DNA of 64,000 bases, taken from assembly GCF_021404305.1 (NCBI RefSeq), contig NZ_JABFTX010000001.1, forward strand, positions 620,001 to 684,000. The letters run 5' to 3'. Source of the stretch: Billgrantia ethanolica (GTDB taxonomy: Bacteria > Pseudomonadota > Gammaproteobacteria > Pseudomonadales > Halomonadaceae). This document shows, in pieces, positions 25,827-36,564 of this stretch (position 1 is its first letter; every line of letters begins with the position of its first letter). A program made the position numbers and the translations under genes. The notes below the pieces were generated by a model, which saw nothing but the letters and a program-made list of their open reading frames with translations, searched no databases and was not told the origin of the DNA.

Positions 25827-28199
25827 GTGGAAGATTACATCCTGTGGTTCGATCAGCTCGGCATGGACGACGTCGAACGCGTGGGTGGCAAGAACGCCTC
25901 GCTGGGCGAGATGATCTCGAACCTGTCGGGGGCCGGCGTCACCGTCCCGGGAGGCTTTGCTACCACTGCACACGCCTATCGCGAATTTCTTGCCCACGAA
26001 GGGCTAAATGAGCGCATCAACCAGGCTCTGGCCCGGCTCGACGTCGACGACGTCAACGAGCTGGCCCGGGTCGGCGCCGAGATCCGCCAGTGGGTGATCG
26101 ACACGCCGCTGCCGCCTACGTTCGAGACGCATTTGCGTACGGCCTACGACAAGCTGGCCAGTCAGCACCCCAATCTCAAGGTGGCGGTGCGCAGCTCGGC
26201 CACCGCCGAAGACCTGCCCGATGCCTCCTTCGCCGGCCAGCAGGAAACCTTCCTCAACATCGAAGGCTTCGACAACGTCAAGCGCGCCGTACATGAGGTG
26301 TTCGCCTCGCTGTTCAACGACCGTGCCATCTCCTACCGCGTGCATCGCGGCTACGCCCACGAGAACGTGGCGCTGTCGGCCGGTATCCAGAAGATGGTGC
26401 GCTCCGAGACCGGCGCATCCGGCGTCATGTTCACCCTGGATACCGAGTCGGGCTATCGTGATGCGGTGTTCGTCACTGCGTCCTGGGGGTTGGGCGAGAC
26501 GGTGGTGCAGGGCTCGGTCAATCCCGACGAGTTCTACGTCCACAAGTCCACTCTGGCCGCCGGCCGGCCGGCTGTGCTGCGCCGCAATCTCGGCTCCAAG
26601 CTGATCAAGATGGTTTACGGCGAAGACGCCAGCGCTGGCAAGTCGGTTTCCACCGTCGACGTGCCGCTCAAGGATCGTGCCCGCTTCTGTATCAGTGACG
26701 ACCAGGTAATGGCCCTGGCGCGTCAGGCGGTCACCATCGAGGAGCATTACCAGCGCCCGATGGACATCGAGTGGGCGCTGGACGGCGACGACGGCGAGCT
26801 CTATATCGTCCAGGCGCGTCCGGAAACCGTGGTCTCCCAGCAGGAGGGCGGCAAGCTCGAACGCTTCCACCTCAAGGAGAAGGGGCGCACCCTGGTCGAC
26901 GGTCGCGCCATCGGTCAGCGCATCGGCCGTGGCACGGTCAAGATCGTGTTCACCCCTGAGGAGATGGACAAGGTCAATGCCGGCGACGTGCTGGTCACCG
27001 ACATGACCGATCCCGACTGGGAGCCGATCATGAAGCGCGCCTCGGCCATCGTCACCAATCGCGGCGGCCGTACCTGTCACGCGGCGATCATCGCCCGTGA
27101 GCTTGGCATTCCCGCCGTTGTCGGCTGTGGCGACGCCACTGAAGTGCTGGAAGACGGCCGCGACGTCACGGTCTCCTGCGCCGAGGGCGATACCGGCCAC
27201 GTCTATGAAGGCCTGCTGGACTACGACCGCCGTGTCACCAGCGTCGATTCTATGCCGGAGATCCCGTTCAAGATCATGATGAACGTGGGTAACCCGGATC
27301 GTGCCTTCAGCTTCGCCAGCCTGCCCCATGCCGGCGTCGGTCTGGCGCGCCTGGAGTTCATCATCAATCGCATGATCGGGGTGCACCCCAAGGCGCTGCT
27401 CGAATACGACACCCTGCCGCTGGAGCTGCAGCAAACCATCAACCTGCGTACCGCCGGTTATGCCAGCCCCGTGGATTTCTACGTCGACAAGCTGGTGGAA
27501 GGCATCTCGACCCTGGCGGCGGCGTTCCATCCCCAGCGGGTGATCGTGCGTCTTTCCGACTTCAAGTCTAACGAGTACGAGAACCTGATCGGCGGCAAGC
27601 TCTACGAGCCGGGTGAAGAGAACCCCATGCTCGGCTTCCGCGGCGCCTCACGCTACGTTTCCGATGCCTTCCGTCCGTGCTTCGAGCTCGAGTGCAAGGC
27701 TCTCAAGCGCGTGCGCGACGAGATGGGGCTCGACAACGTCGAGATCATGGTGCCCTTCGTGCGCACCACCGAAGAGGCCCGCGAGGTCGTGGAGCTGATG
27801 GCGGCCAACGGACTCAAGCGTGGCGACAACGGGCTCAAGGTGATCATGATGTGCGAGCTGCCGGCCAACGCGCTGCTGGCCGAGGAGTTCCTTGAGTACT
27901 TCGACGGCTTCTCGATCGGTTCCAACGACCTGACTCAGCTGACCCTCGGTCTGGATCGCGATTCCGGCATCGTGGCCCACCTGTTCGACGAGCGAAACCC
28001 GGCGGTCAAGCGGCTGCTGGCCATGGCCATCCAGGCCTGCAAGGCCCAGGGCAAGTACGTCGGCATCTGCGGTCAGGGCCCCTCCGATCACCCCGATCTG
28101 GCCAAATGGCTGATGGAACAGGGCATCGATTCGGTGTCACTCAACCCCGATGCGGTGCTGGAAACCTGGTTCATGCTGGCGGGGGAAACGCTGGCCTAA
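25827..28199 (+). CDS. ppsA: Phosphoenolpyruvate synthase
   Basis: PpsA converts pyruvate and ATP to PEP, AMP and phosphate, allowing growth on pyruvate and amino acids. The 790-residue protein has an N-terminal ATP-grasp domain ([31 protein letters not shown]), the swivelling phosphohistidine domain with [20 protein letters not shown] (His at about residue 418; the preceding Thr is the PpsR target), and a C-terminal PEP/pyruvate barrel with GFRGASRY and [17 protein letters not shown]. The start is GTG (25827) after AAGGGGGT. A strong terminator follows. ppsR is divergent 259 nt away. Confidence 0.96.
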   Translation: MEDYILWFDQLGMDDVERVGGKNASLGEMISNLSGAGVTVPGGFATTAHAYREFLAHEGLNERINQALARLDVDDVNELARVGAEIRQWVIDTPLPPTFETHLRTAYDKLASQHPNLKVAVRSSATAEDLPDASFAGQQETFLNIEGFDNVKRAVHEVFASLFNDRAISYRVHRGYAHENVALSAGIQKMVRSETGASGVMFTLDTESGYRDAVFVTASWGLGETVVQGSVNPDEFYVHKSTLAAGRPAVLRRNLGSKLIKMVYGEDASAGKSVSTVDVPLKDRARFCISDDQVMALARQAVTIEEHYQRPMDIEWALDGDDGELYIVQARPETVVSQQEGGKLERFHLKEKGRTLVDGRAIGQRIGRGTVKIVFTPEEMDKVNAGDVLVTDMTDPDWEPIMKRASAIVTNRGGRTCHAAIIARELGIPAVVGCGDATEVLEDGRDVTVSCAEGDTGHVYEGLLDYDRRVTSVDSMPEIPFKIMMNVGNPDRAFSFASLPHAGVGLARLEFIINRMIGVHPKALLEYDTLPLELQQTINLRTAGYASPVDFYVDKLVEGISTLAAAFHPQRVIVRLSDFKSNEYENLIGGKLYEPGEENPMLGFRGASRYVSDAFRPCFELECKALKRVRDEMGLDNVEIMVPFVRTTEEAREVVELMAANGLKRGDNGLKVIMMCELPANALLAEEFLEYFDGFSIGSNDLTQLTLGLDRDSGIVAHLFDERNPAVKRLLAMAIQACKAQGKYVGICGQGPSDHPDLAKWLMEQGIDSVSLNPDAVLETWFMLAGETLA

Positions 28200-28224
28200 G
28201 CAAAGCGTACTTAGGTTACAAACT

Positions 28225-28258
28225 GACCCGATTGAACACTCTCAATCGGGTCTTTTTT
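28225..28258 (+). terminator. ppsA terminator
   Basis: GACCCGATTGA (28225-28235) pairs with TCAATCGGGTC (28242-28252), an 11-bp perfect stem and 6-nt loop, followed by six T residues. A textbook Rho-independent terminator. Confidence 0.92.
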
Positions 28259-28306
28259 CGCCTATGCTTACTCCTCTTACATGGAGTTACCGAGGGGCTA
28301 TTTTTC

Positions 28307-30136
28307 ATGGACATGCGCTCTGTCTTCTTCCCCCGACGCTGGCTGGCCTGCGTCGTTTCATCGTGTGCGTTGGGCCTGCCGTTGCTGGCGTCCGGCGAGA
28401 CGGCGTTTCAGTACGAGGCTCCCGCGATCGCCCCGGAGTCGGCGTCCGGCTACAGCGAGAAGCCCGGCTGGGCCACCGAGCGTTTTGCCGTGGCGGCGGC
28501 CAACCCGCTGGCCACCGACGCCGGCTACCAGGTCCTCAAGGCGGGGGGGTCGGCAGTGGATGCCGCCATCGCCGTGCAGATGGTGCTGACCCTGGTGGAG
28601 CCGCAGTCGAGCGGTATCGGCGGCGGTGCCTTCCTGATGCACTACGACGGCAGTGAAGTGAAAGCCTACGATGGCCGCGAGACGGCCCCGCGGGCGGCCA
28701 GTGAGTCGCTGTTCCTGAATGGCGAAGGCGAGCCGCTCGAGTTCATGGAGGCGGCAGCCAGTGGGCTCTCGGTCGGCGTGCCGGGCACCGTGCGCATGCT
28801 GGAAAAGGCGCATGAGCGTTATGGCAAGCTGCCCTGGGCGGAGCTGTTTGCTCCGGCCATAACATTGGCAGAAGAGGGCTTCGAGGTCAGCCCTCGGCTG
28901 CATACCAGCCTTGCCGCGGAGGAGCGGCTGCGCGACGATCCTCTCGGCAGCGCCTTCTACTACACCGAAGAGCGCGAGCCCTTGCCCCAGGGGCATCGCC
29001 TGCAGAACCCCGCTCTGGCCGAGATCCTGCGCAAGATCGCCGAAGAGGGCAGCAAGGCGCTGCATACCGGCCCGATTGCCGAAGACCTCGTCTCCCGGGT
29101 TCAGGGGCATTCCGGCCGTCCCGGGGCGATCAGCCTGGAGGATATGGCCACCTACGTGGCCAAGGAGCGTGAGCCGCTGTGCACCGATTGGCAGGCTTAC
29201 CGGGTATGCGGCTTCCCGCCGCCTTCGTCCGGCCATCTCACCATCATGCAGATTCTCGGCGTCATGGAACAGCTGCCTGACATCGAGGAGCCGATAGAGG
29301 AGGATCGCCCCAGCACGGAGTGGCTGCATCGCTTCCTCGAGGCCTCGCGGCTGGCCTTTGCCGATCGCGGCAAGTTCATTGCCGATCCGGATTTCGTCAA
29401 CGCCCCGGGAGGTGACTGGAACAGCATGCTCGACGCCGAGTACCTGGCCAAGCGCGCCGAACTGATCGGCGAGCGCAGCGTGGGACCCGACGGCGCGGAA
29501 GCCGGCAACCCGGGCGAGGTGGAAATGGCCTGGTCCATGCAGCTCCCTCAGCCGGAGTACGGCACTAGCCACATCAGCATCATCGATGAAGAGGGCAACG
29601 CCCTGGCCATGACCACCACCATCGAGGCCGCCTTCGGCTCGCGCATTCTGGCGGACGGCGGTACCGGTCTGGCGGGTGGTTACCTGCTCAACAACGAGCT
29701 GACTGACTTCTCGTTTCGTCCGCTGGGGGCCGATGGCACGCCCATCGCCAACCGGGTGGAGCCCGGCAAGCGGCCGCGCTCCAGCATGAGCCCCACGCTG
29801 GTGTTCGATCGCGAAACCGACGAGCTGGTAGCGAGCCTGGGCTCGCCCGGCGGTGCCGCGATCATTCACTACACGGCCAAGGCGCTGGTGGCCATGCTCG
29901 AGTGGGGGCTCGATGCCCAGGAGGCACTCGACCTGCCTCACGCCATCACCTTGGGCGGACCGGCCTACCTCGAAGAGGGGCGCTTTCCCGCCGAGGTGCT
30001 CGAAGCGCTCAATGAGCTTGGCCATGAGGCCAGCGAGCGCGAACTGGTCAGCGGTTTGCAAGCCATTCAGCGTACCGAGGACGGTTACTTCGGTGGGGCC
30101 GACCCGCGCCGTGAAGGCGTGGTGATGGGCGATTGA
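28307..30136 (+). CDS. ggt: Gamma-glutamyltransferase
   Basis: GGT hydrolyses or transfers the gamma-glutamyl group of glutathione in the periplasm, and matures by self-cleavage before a Thr. The 609-residue protein has an N-terminal signal sequence (RRWLACVVSSCALGLPLLASG), then FAVAAANPLATDAGYQVL and PQSSGIGGGAFLMHYDG of the large subunit. The cleavage site is YGTSHISIIDEEGNALAMT with the nucleophile Thr at about residue 420 followed by Ser, where E. coli has Thr. PRSSMSPTLVF, which binds the glutamyl group, and GSPGGAAIIHY follow. The start at 28307 is preceded by GAGGGG. It stands between two terminators as a single-gene unit. Confidence 0.92.
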   Translation: MDMRSVFFPRRWLACVVSSCALGLPLLASGETAFQYEAPAIAPESASGYSEKPGWATERFAVAAANPLATDAGYQVLKAGGSAVDAAIAVQMVLTLVEPQSSGIGGGAFLMHYDGSEVKAYDGRETAPRAASESLFLNGEGEPLEFMEAAASGLSVGVPGTVRMLEKAHERYGKLPWAELFAPAITLAEEGFEVSPRLHTSLAAEERLRDDPLGSAFYYTEEREPLPQGHRLQNPALAEILRKIAEEGSKALHTGPIAEDLVSRVQGHSGRPGAISLEDMATYVAKEREPLCTDWQAYRVCGFPPPSSGHLTIMQILGVMEQLPDIEEPIEEDRPSTEWLHRFLEASRLAFADRGKFIADPDFVNAPGGDWNSMLDAEYLAKRAELIGERSVGPDGAEAGNPGEVEMAWSMQLPQPEYGTSHISIIDEEGNALAMTTTIEAAFGSRILADGGTGLAGGYLLNNELTDFSFRPLGADGTPIANRVEPGKRPRSSMSPTLVFDRETDELVASLGSPGGAAIIHYTAKALVAMLEWGLDAQEALDLPHAITLGGPAYLEEGRFPAEVLEALNELGHEASERELVSGLQAIQRTEDGYFGGADPRREGVVMGD

Positions 30137-30148
30137 GGGCACTGTGTG

Positions 30149-30170
30149 GGGGGGCGCTCGGGCGCTCCCC
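30149..30170. terminator. Hairpin between convergent ggt and GDPD genes
   Basis: GGGGGGCGC (30149-30157) pairs with GCGCTCCCC (30162-30170) with one G-T pair and a 4-nt loop. It lies in the 34-nt gap between two convergent stops. No T run is seen, so it is a weaker call. Confidence 0.5.
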
Positions 30171-32042
30171 TCAGCGTCGTAGCCAGTTGCGCAGCTTGAC
30201 CAGCAGGATCGCGCCGTCGCCGAGCTCACGTCGGTCGTCCATGAGCTCCACGAGTCGATCCGGGTAGTCGGTGATGATGGCATCGACCCCGAGATCGATC
30301 ATCTGCGACATTCTGGCCCGGTCGTTGACCGTCCAGGCATGCACCTCGTAGCCGAGCTCACGCGCCAGGCGAATCTCGTTGGGTGTGATCCTGTTGTGGC
30401 GTAGGCCCAGGGCGTCGAAGCTACGCCGGTCCAGCGTTCCCGGCATCACCAACTGAGCCAGCAGCGTCACGCGCAGCTCCGGTTCCCGTTCCTTGACCAT
30501 CTCCAGCACGCCGCTGGACATCACCGCTAGACGCGTATCCTCTGCGGCATTCGGTGTGCCGCAGCGGGCGGCATCGGCCGCGCTCGCTTGGGCCAGGCAC
30601 TCACGCCGGGCCTCGTTCTCCCGATGCAGCGAGGCGATCACCGCTTCCACCAGCGGTTCTTCCAAACCCGGGTCGGGCTTCATGTCGATCATCAGCGCGC
30701 TATGCCCGCGGACTGCGGCGAAGGCCTCGTCCAGGGTAGGAATGCGCTCGCCGATGAAGGCGTCGCCGAACCAACTGCCGACGTCGAACTGGCGCAGCTC
30801 TTCGAGGGTGAGGTCGCGTACGTTGCGCGGATCGCCGGTGAGGCGTTGCAGACTGCGGTCGTGGTAAAGCACCACCTCGCCGTCGGCGCTGAGCCTTACG
30901 TCGATCTCCACGTAGTGGGAGCGATCCTCCACGGCGCGTTCGATGGCGGCGAGGGTGTTTTCCGGGGCCGCCATGGAGCTGCCGCGGTGGGCGATGACGG
31001 TGACCTCGTCACGCAGTTCGAAGCTGTTGACGATCCACCAGGCTTGGAACAGGGCGAATACCAGTACGGCCGCTTCCACGCTCCAGGCCAGGCGGCCGGG
31101 ATGGGCATCGGGCGGAGGTGGTGCGGGGCGCGGCTCGCGATGCGCGAGGCGCAGGTAGAGGCAGGCCGACAGCAGCGCATTGGCGGCGATACCGAGAAAG
31201 GTAATCGCCAGCGTCACCAGCACGTAGCCGGTCACGTACGTCAGCATGGCGGGGATGAGCACCGCGTTGCGTTCGGGCAGCCACCACAGCATCGGGGTGA
31301 AGACCCGGTCGAAGAGGGCAGTGGCGACGAAGGGCAGGGCCACGATGATGAGCAGTACGGCTATGACGACAAAGGCGACCTCGGCACGGTGGCCCCGGGT
31401 CAGATCGCGGCTGCGCCTGAGTGCCGCCAGCGGGGAGAGGCCTTCCAGCGTGGCCACCGGTAGCGCGAGTATCCAGCGCACATAGAGCGATGCGGCGATC
31501 AGCGCCCAGCCGACCCCTAACGGAACCGCTACGCTGAGATACGTCCAGTAGGCCGGGGGGCGCATGCGCAGCACGTAATAGGGGTCGAGGCCCCCTATGA
31601 CGATGTCATAGAGCCAGCCCAGCAGCAGAACCACGGGCAGCAGCAGCAGCAGATGGGCGCCTACCTGAAGCACCACCAGGCCGGCGAGAGTGGGCACACG
31701 ACGCAGCGTCTGCCAAAGCGCAATGAAGGCGAGTCGGAAGTGGTTGTCGCGGCGCTTGACCGCCACCAGGATCATGCCGGCCTGCTGCAGGTACAGAATC
31801 AGGAAGGTCAGACCGATGGCAGCCAGTAGCCAGAGCATGCCAGTCGGGCTGAGCAACAGGTCCAGCAGCCCGGCGTTGGTGATCACCGGTCGATCGAAGT
31901 GACCGAGCAGGCTCGTCAGCGTCCATGCTACCGTCGGCAGCAGCAGGCTAGAAGCCAGCAGGGTAAAGAAGAGGTGATACGCCACCAGCGGTCGCAGGTG
32001 CTCTCGCAGGCTGCGCAGCACATCCACGCCGAGTGACTTCAT
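30171..32042 (-). CDS. Membrane-anchored glycerophosphodiester phosphodiesterase
   Basis: This two-part protein has 623 residues. The N-terminal half (about residues 1-345) has seven or eight hydrophobic helices of the glycerophosphoryl-diester phosphodiesterase membrane domain. The C-terminal half is a GDPD TIM barrel: VIAHRGSSMAAPENTLAAIE (catalytic His-Arg), YVEIDVRLSADGEVVLYHD (metal-binding Glu/Asp, second His), and IDMKPDP, with a late EVHAWTVNDRARM and AIITDYPDRL. The reaction gives glycerol-3-phosphate and an alcohol from deacylated phospholipids. The barrel probably faces the periplasm or outside. A short loop rich in Ala/Cys (ASAADAARCGTPNAAED) is inserted in the barrel. rraA lies 88 nt upstream. 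Confidence 0.88.
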   Translation of the reverse strand: MKSLGVDVLRSLREHLRPLVAYHLFFTLLASSLLLPTVAWTLTSLLGHFDRPVITNAGLLDLLLSPTGMLWLLAAIGLTFLILYLQQAGMILVAVKRRDNHFRLAFIALWQTLRRVPTLAGLVVLQVGAHLLLLLPVVLLLGWLYDIVIGGLDPYYVLRMRPPAYWTYLSVAVPLGVGWALIAASLYVRWILALPVATLEGLSPLAALRRSRDLTRGHRAEVAFVVIAVLLIIVALPFVATALFDRVFTPMLWWLPERNAVLIPAMLTYVTGYVLVTLAITFLGIAANALLSACLYLRLAHREPRPAPPPPDAHPGRLAWSVEAAVLVFALFQAWWIVNSFELRDEVTVIAHRGSSMAAPENTLAAIERAVEDRSHYVEIDVRLSADGEVVLYHDRSLQRLTGDPRNVRDLTLEELRQFDVGSWFGDAFIGERIPTLDEAFAAVRGHSALMIDMKPDPGLEEPLVEAVIASLHRENEARRECLAQASAADAARCGTPNAAEDTRLAVMSSGVLEMVKEREPELRVTLLAQLVMPGTLDRRSFDALGLRHNRITPNEIRLARELGYEVHAWTVNDRARMSQMIDLGVDAIITDYPDRLVELMDDRRELGDGAILLVKLRNWLRR

Positions 32043-32130
32043 CCGCTCTCCTGCTTCCGCTCAAGACTCATGTCCATAGCGTGGCATCGAGGTTGCCGGC
32101 AGAGCAAGGCCCTGTGCCACGACGAGAGAC

Positions 32131-32619
32131 TCAGCTCTCCAGCGGTAGCCGCTCCTCGGCGACCACGATGCCGTTGTTGTCGGCGTACAGCCACTGGCCC
32201 GGGCGCAGAGTGACGCCGGCAAAAGTCACTGCTACGTCGCGGCTGCCCTCACCGCGCTTCTCGCTCTTGCGCGGATGAGCGCCCAGGGCGTGCACGCCCA
32301 GATCCGTCTCGGCGAGCACGTCGACATCGCGTACGCAGCCGTACATCACGACACCGGACCAGCCGTTGTCCACGGCCTGTTCGGCCAGCATGTCGCCCAG
32401 CATGGCGCAACGGTGCGAGCCGCCGGCATCCACCACCAGCACGGCGCCCTCGCCGGGTTCGCTCACTGCCTGCTTGACCAGCGAGTTGTCTTCGAAGCAT
32501 TTGACCGTACGAATCGGACCACAGAAGGCTTCGCGGCCACCGTAGCTGACGAAGATGGGATCGAGGACCTGGACTTCCGGGTGGGCATCGCAGATATCGG
32601 GCGTGATGATGGCGCTCAT
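32131..32619 (-). CDS. rraA: RraA-family protein (RNase E regulator / HMG aldolase-like)
   Basis: The 162-residue protein has the RraA fold. E. coli RraA binds RNase E and inhibits it; other members are metal-dependent 4-hydroxy-4-methyl-2-oxoglutarate aldolases. Seen: [38 protein letters not shown] and [14 protein letters not shown]. The RD pair in GCVRDVD is the metal/substrate site of the aldolases; E. coli RraA has Gln in place of that Asp. GDMLAE also fits the aldolase pattern. The protein may thus retain enzyme activity, and the name is by overall similarity. The start follows AAGGAG. Confidence 0.85.
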   Translation of the reverse strand: MSAIITPDICDAHPEVQVLDPIFVSYGGREAFCGPIRTVKCFEDNSLVKQAVSEPGEGAVLVVDAGGSHRCAMLGDMLAEQAVDNGWSGVVMYGCVRDVDVLAETDLGVHALGAHPRKSEKRGEGSRDVAVTFAGVTLRPGQWLYADNNGIVVAEERLPLES

Positions 32620-32781
32620 CGAGGGCTCCTTGCCTGGGGATGTGTCACGGGATGATGCCATAACGCCTGTTGCCCGGCCTTCATCGATTCGTCGCAAGAC
32701 GGCCGACGCCGGAAGAGTCCGGCGTCGATACACGAGTCGTCTTGGGCCAGGCGTACTGGGCCAGGCATATGGGGCAGAGGT

Positions 32782-33393
32782 CTAGAAGCGCCACCCCACC
32801 GAAGCGGTGAAGGTATCGATGGTGTAGTCGCTGTCGAGGTCGTAGCGCTCGTACTCGGCGCGGATCAAAACGGGGTTGAAGTTGAACTGAGCGCCCAGAC
32901 CGTAGACCGGGTCGAAGCCGTCGTTGTCCTGCAGGTTGAGCTCGGCATCGCCCAGGTTGCCACGCACCTCGGTTTCCCAACTGGCGGCACCGATCTTGGC
33001 GAAAGGGGTGAACCAGTCGGTGATGGGGAGTTGGCCTACCACGCTGGCGCCATAGGCCGTGGATTCCAGATCGGTGCTGGCGCCATCGGTGCCGCGCAAG
33101 CGCACGCGGCCCAGATCGGCGTAGAAGGCCTCGACCGCCAGGTAGCGGTTGAACTGATAGCCGGCGAAGACCTTCCATACGTTGTCGTCGTCGTCGATGC
33201 TGAAGTTGCGGCCACCGCTTTCGATGAAGTTGTCGACTTCGTCGCGGTCGTTTTCCAGTGAGCTGAAACCGGTGCCCAGCCCGAGGTAGGCATACTGCTG
33301 ATGCGGCTCGTAGTGGGTCTGCGCCTGAGCTCCGTTGGCGAAAACCAGCGTGGCAGCCGTGAATGATAGGCAGAGGAGTGTTCTATTCGACAT
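32782..33393 (-). CDS. Outer-membrane beta-barrel protein (OmpA-like barrel)
   Basis: The 203-residue precursor has a clear signal peptide ending NGAQA-Q, about residues 1-24. The rest shows alternating hydrophobic strands (YAYLGLGTGFSSL, NVWKVFAGYQFNRYLAVEAF, DPVYGLGAQFNFNPVLIRAE) separated by acidic loops, and ends in aromatic Phe (FTASVGWRF), as needed for barrel assembly. It fits the 8-strand OmpA-type barrel without a peptidoglycan-binding domain. The loops are rich in Asp and Glu, in keeping with a halophile. The function is unknown. A weak promoter-like pair (TTGAGA, 17 bp, TAGTGT) lies at 33533-33505 on this strand. Confidence 0.85.
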   Translation of the reverse strand: MSNRTLLCLSFTAATLVFANGAQAQTHYEPHQQYAYLGLGTGFSSLENDRDEVDNFIESGGRNFSIDDDDNVWKVFAGYQFNRYLAVEAFYADLGRVRLRGTDGASTDLESTAYGASVVGQLPITDWFTPFAKIGAASWETEVRGNLGDAELNLQDNDGFDPVYGLGAQFNFNPVLIRAEYERYDLDSDYTIDTFTASVGWRF

Positions 33394-33709
33394 GTTCTGA
33401 CTCCTTGAATGTCCCTTGTGGTGTCCGTCCCTCGTTCCTTCCATCCCTCGTTCTTCATGCGAGAGCCGGCTTCCTGGCCGACAGATCCGCACATAGACCT
33501 ATTAACACTAGACATGCCTAACGCGTCTCTCAAGGCGGCGAGGGTAAAGAAACGTTGCGAGGCGCGGCCGGTCGAGCTTCATGCAGCGGCCAATAAAAAA
33601 GCGCCCTCGTGAGAGGGCGCTTCGTTCATCGGCTCCGGCATCCGTTTTCTGATGCCATCGATGTTGCGAGCATCGGAGTCGAACTTGATTCTATCAGAAC
33701 CTAAGGGTA
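33394..33709. other. Intergenic region between the barrel gene and acnB
   Basis: These 316 bases contain the acnB terminator (33595-33622) and a weak promoter-like pair for the barrel gene (33505-33533, minus strand). I see no convincing gene or other structure in the remainder. Confidence 0.6.
33595..33622 (-). terminator. acnB terminator
   Basis: Read on the minus strand, AAGCGCCCTC and GAGGGCGCTT form a 10-bp stem with a 4-nt loop, followed by a run of six T residues (AAAAAA at 33595-33600 on the plus strand). It lies 87 nt beyond the acnB stop. Confidence 0.9.
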
Positions 33710-36313
33710 TCAGGCTTCCTGAGCGACCGGAATCACGTTGGAAGCGGCGTTCTGATACTCCTCGATCTCATGGAAGTTCATGTAACGATAGATCTCGCTG
33801 GCCATGGCGTCGAATTCACCCATGTAGCGCTGGTACTCTTCGACGGTCGGCAGGCGACCTTCCACCGCGGCCACTGCCGCCAGCTCCGCTGACGCCAGAT
33901 AGACGTTGGCGCCGTCGCCCAGACGGTTGGGGAAGTTGCGGGTGGAGGTCGAGACCACGGTGCTCTTGGCGGCAACGCGGGCCTGGTTGCCCATGCACAG
34001 CGAGCATCCCGGCATCTCCATGCGCGCACCTGCACGACCGTAGATGCCGTAGTAGCCCTCTTCGGTCAGCTGATGCTGGTCCATCTTGGTCGGCGGTGCC
34101 AGCCACAGGCGGGTCTTCAGGCTGCCGGCCGGCTGCTTCTCGAGCAGCTTGCCCGCGGCGCGGAAGTGACCGATGTTGGTCATGCACGAGCCGATGAAGA
34201 CCTCGTCGATCTTCTCGCCGGCCACTTCGGAGAGCAGGCGCGCGTCGTCCGGATCGTTCGGCGCGCAGAGTACAGGCTCCTTGAGCTCGGCCAGGTCGAT
34301 CTCGATGATCTCGGCGTATTCGGCGTCCTTGTCGGCGCGCATCAGGCTCGGGTTGGCCAGCCACTCTTCCATGGCCAGGATGCGACGGCTGATGGTGCGC
34401 TCGTCACCGTAGCCATTGGCGATCATCCACTTGAGCAGGGTGATGTTGGACTTCAGGTACTCGCTGACGCTCTCTTCACCCAGGGTGATGGTACAGCCGG
34501 CTGCGCTGCGCTCGGCGGAGGCGTCGGAGAGTTCGAAGGCCTGCTCGACGGTGAGGTCCTCGAGGCCTTCGATTTCCAGTACGCGGCCGGAGAAGGCGTT
34601 CTTCTTGCCCGCCTTGGCCACGGTCAGCAGCCCCTGCTTGATGGCGTAGTAGGGGATGGCGTGGACCAGGTCACGCAGGGTGACGCCCGGCTGACGCTTG
34701 CCCTTGAAGCGCACCAGCACCGATTCCGGCATGTCCAGCGGCATCACGCCGGTGGCGGCAGCGAAGGCCACGAGGCCCGAGCCGGCCGGGAACGAGATGC
34801 CCAGCGGGAAGCGGGTGTGGGAATCACCGCCGGTGCCCACGGTGTCGGGCAGCAGCATGCGGTTGAGCCAGCTGTGGATGATGCCGTCACCCGGACGCAG
34901 GGAAACACCGCCGCGGTTCATGATGAAGTCGGGCAGGGTGTGGTGGGTTTCCACGTCGACCGGCTTCGGGTAGGCCGCGGTGTGGCAGAACGACTGCATC
35001 ACCAGATCGGCCTGGAAGCCGAGACAGGCGAGGTCCTTGAGCTCGTCGCGGGTCATCGGGCCGGTGGTGTCCTGGGAGCCCACGGTGGTCATCTTCGGCT
35101 CGCAGTACATGCCCGGGCGCACGCCCGCCATGCCGCAGGCCTTGCCGACCATCTTCTGCGCCAGGGTGAAGCCCTTGCCGGTGTCCTTGGGCTGCTCGGG
35201 CAGGCGGAACACGTCCGACTGGGGCAGACCCAGCGACTCGCGTGCCTTGCCGGTCAGACCGCGGCCGATGATCAGCGGGATGCGGCCGCCGGCGCGCACT
35301 TCGTCGAGAATTACCTGGGTCTTGAGCTCGAAGGTGGAGACCACTTCGTCGGTGCCGTGCTTGCACACCTTGCCTTCGTAGGGGTAGACGTCGATCACGT
35401 CGCCCATCTCGAGCTTGGAGACGTCCATCTCGACCGGCAGGGCACCGGCGTCTTCCATGGTGTTGAAGAAGATCGGGGCGATCTTGCCGCCGAAGCAGAA
35501 ACCGCCGGCGCGCTTGTTGGGCACATTGGGGATGTCGTCGCCGAAGAACCACAGCACGGAGTTGGTGGCCGACTTGCGCGAGGAGCCGGTGCCGACCACG
35601 TCGCCCACGTAGGCAACCGGGAAGCCCTTGGCCTTCACTTCCTCGATCTGCTTGAGCGGGCCGGTGGTGCCGGGCACTTCAGGCACGATGCCTTCGCGCT
35701 CGTTCTTGAGCATGGCGTTGGCGTGCAGCGGGATGTCGGGGCGCGACCAGGCGTCCGGAGCGGGGGAGAGGTCGTCGGTGTTGGTCTCGCCCGGCACCTT
35801 GAACACGGTCAGGGTGATCTTCTCGGCCAGCGCCGGCTTGGACAGGAACCATTCGGCCTCGGCCCAGGACTGCATGACGTCCTTGGCGACTGCATTGCCG
35901 GCCTTGGCGCGCTCTTCCACATCGTGGAAGGCATCGAACATCAGCAGGGTGTGCTTGAGCTGTTCGCCGGCTTCCTTGGCCAGCTCGCTGTCGTCCAGCA
36001 GCTCGACCAGGGTGGCGATGTTGTAGCCGCCCTGCATGGTGCCCAGCAGCTTGACGGCGTGAACCTTGTCGACCAGCGGAGACTGCGCCTCGCCCTTGGT
36101 GATGGCGGTCAGGAAGCCGGCCTTGACGTAGGCGGCCTCGTCGACGCCCGGCGGAATGCGATTGGTAAGCAGGTCGAGGACGAACTCCTCTTCGCCAGCA
36201 GGTGGGCTCTTCAGCAGCTCGACCAGCGCGGCAGCCTGTTCGGCATTCAGGGGCTTCGGCGGGACGCCCTCGGCGGCGCGTTCTTCGACATGTTGGCGAT
36301 AGGCTTCAAGCAC
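33710..36313 (-). CDS. acnB: Aconitate hydratase B
   Basis: AcnB isomerises citrate and isocitrate in the TCA cycle using a [4Fe-4S] cluster, and can dehydrate 2-methylisocitrate. The 867-residue product has the AcnB order, with the HEAT-like and swivel domains first: [36 protein letters not shown], then [11 protein letters not shown], and the cluster ligands in [13 protein letters not shown] and [14 protein letters not shown]. The start is GTG at 36313, after GAGGG, which matches the family N-terminus (usually MLEEYR); the frame extends to an ATG at 36409 but the added residues are not AcnB-like. A terminator follows. Confidence 0.95.
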   Translation of the reverse strand: MLEAYRQHVEERAAEGVPPKPLNAEQAAALVELLKSPPAGEEEFVLDLLTNRIPPGVDEAAYVKAGFLTAITKGEAQSPLVDKVHAVKLLGTMQGGYNIATLVELLDDSELAKEAGEQLKHTLLMFDAFHDVEERAKAGNAVAKDVMQSWAEAEWFLSKPALAEKITLTVFKVPGETNTDDLSPAPDAWSRPDIPLHANAMLKNEREGIVPEVPGTTGPLKQIEEVKAKGFPVAYVGDVVGTGSSRKSATNSVLWFFGDDIPNVPNKRAGGFCFGGKIAPIFFNTMEDAGALPVEMDVSKLEMGDVIDVYPYEGKVCKHGTDEVVSTFELKTQVILDEVRAGGRIPLIIGRGLTGKARESLGLPQSDVFRLPEQPKDTGKGFTLAQKMVGKACGMAGVRPGMYCEPKMTTVGSQDTTGPMTRDELKDLACLGFQADLVMQSFCHTAAYPKPVDVETHHTLPDFIMNRGGVSLRPGDGIIHSWLNRMLLPDTVGTGGDSHTRFPLGISFPAGSGLVAFAAATGVMPLDMPESVLVRFKGKRQPGVTLRDLVHAIPYYAIKQGLLTVAKAGKKNAFSGRVLEIEGLEDLTVEQAFELSDASAERSAAGCTITLGEESVSEYLKSNITLLKWMIANGYGDERTISRRILAMEEWLANPSLMRADKDAEYAEIIEIDLAELKEPVLCAPNDPDDARLLSEVAGEKIDEVFIGSCMTNIGHFRAAGKLLEKQPAGSLKTRLWLAPPTKMDQHQLTEEGYYGIYGRAGARMEMPGCSLCMGNQARVAAKSTVVSTSTRNFPNRLGDGANVYLASAELAAVAAVEGRLPTVEEYQRYMGEFDAMASEIYRYMNFHEIEEYQNAASNVIPVAQEA

Positions 36314-36564
36314 GTTGGGGCCCTCATCTGGTGTGTTGCCCAAGGCAGGGCGATACGTCGATGATCCTCGACGAAGTGCCTGCCTTGGCGGGGAAACAAC
36401 CGTAGTCACTGGGTGCCGCGATTCTACGGGAAACTGTCGACAATGTTAAGTTGGCCCGCCGGGCCGGGCGCTAGACTTTGGTCGCCGCGATGTTGTCGAA
36501 CTACAACGTGCCACTCGCGGCGGGTCGCGTTACCATGGGGCCGTTATATGAAGGGAGAGCGGTG

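Noticed and set aside
26004..27530. Minus-strand open frame of about 500 codons inside ppsA
   Set aside because: Complete overlap with a canonical ppsA, no motif, biased composition.
34073..36364. Plus-strand open frame of over 760 codons opposite acnB
   Set aside because: acnB is full-length with cluster ligands; the opposite frame is a GC-skew artefact (rich in Gly, Ala, His, Val).
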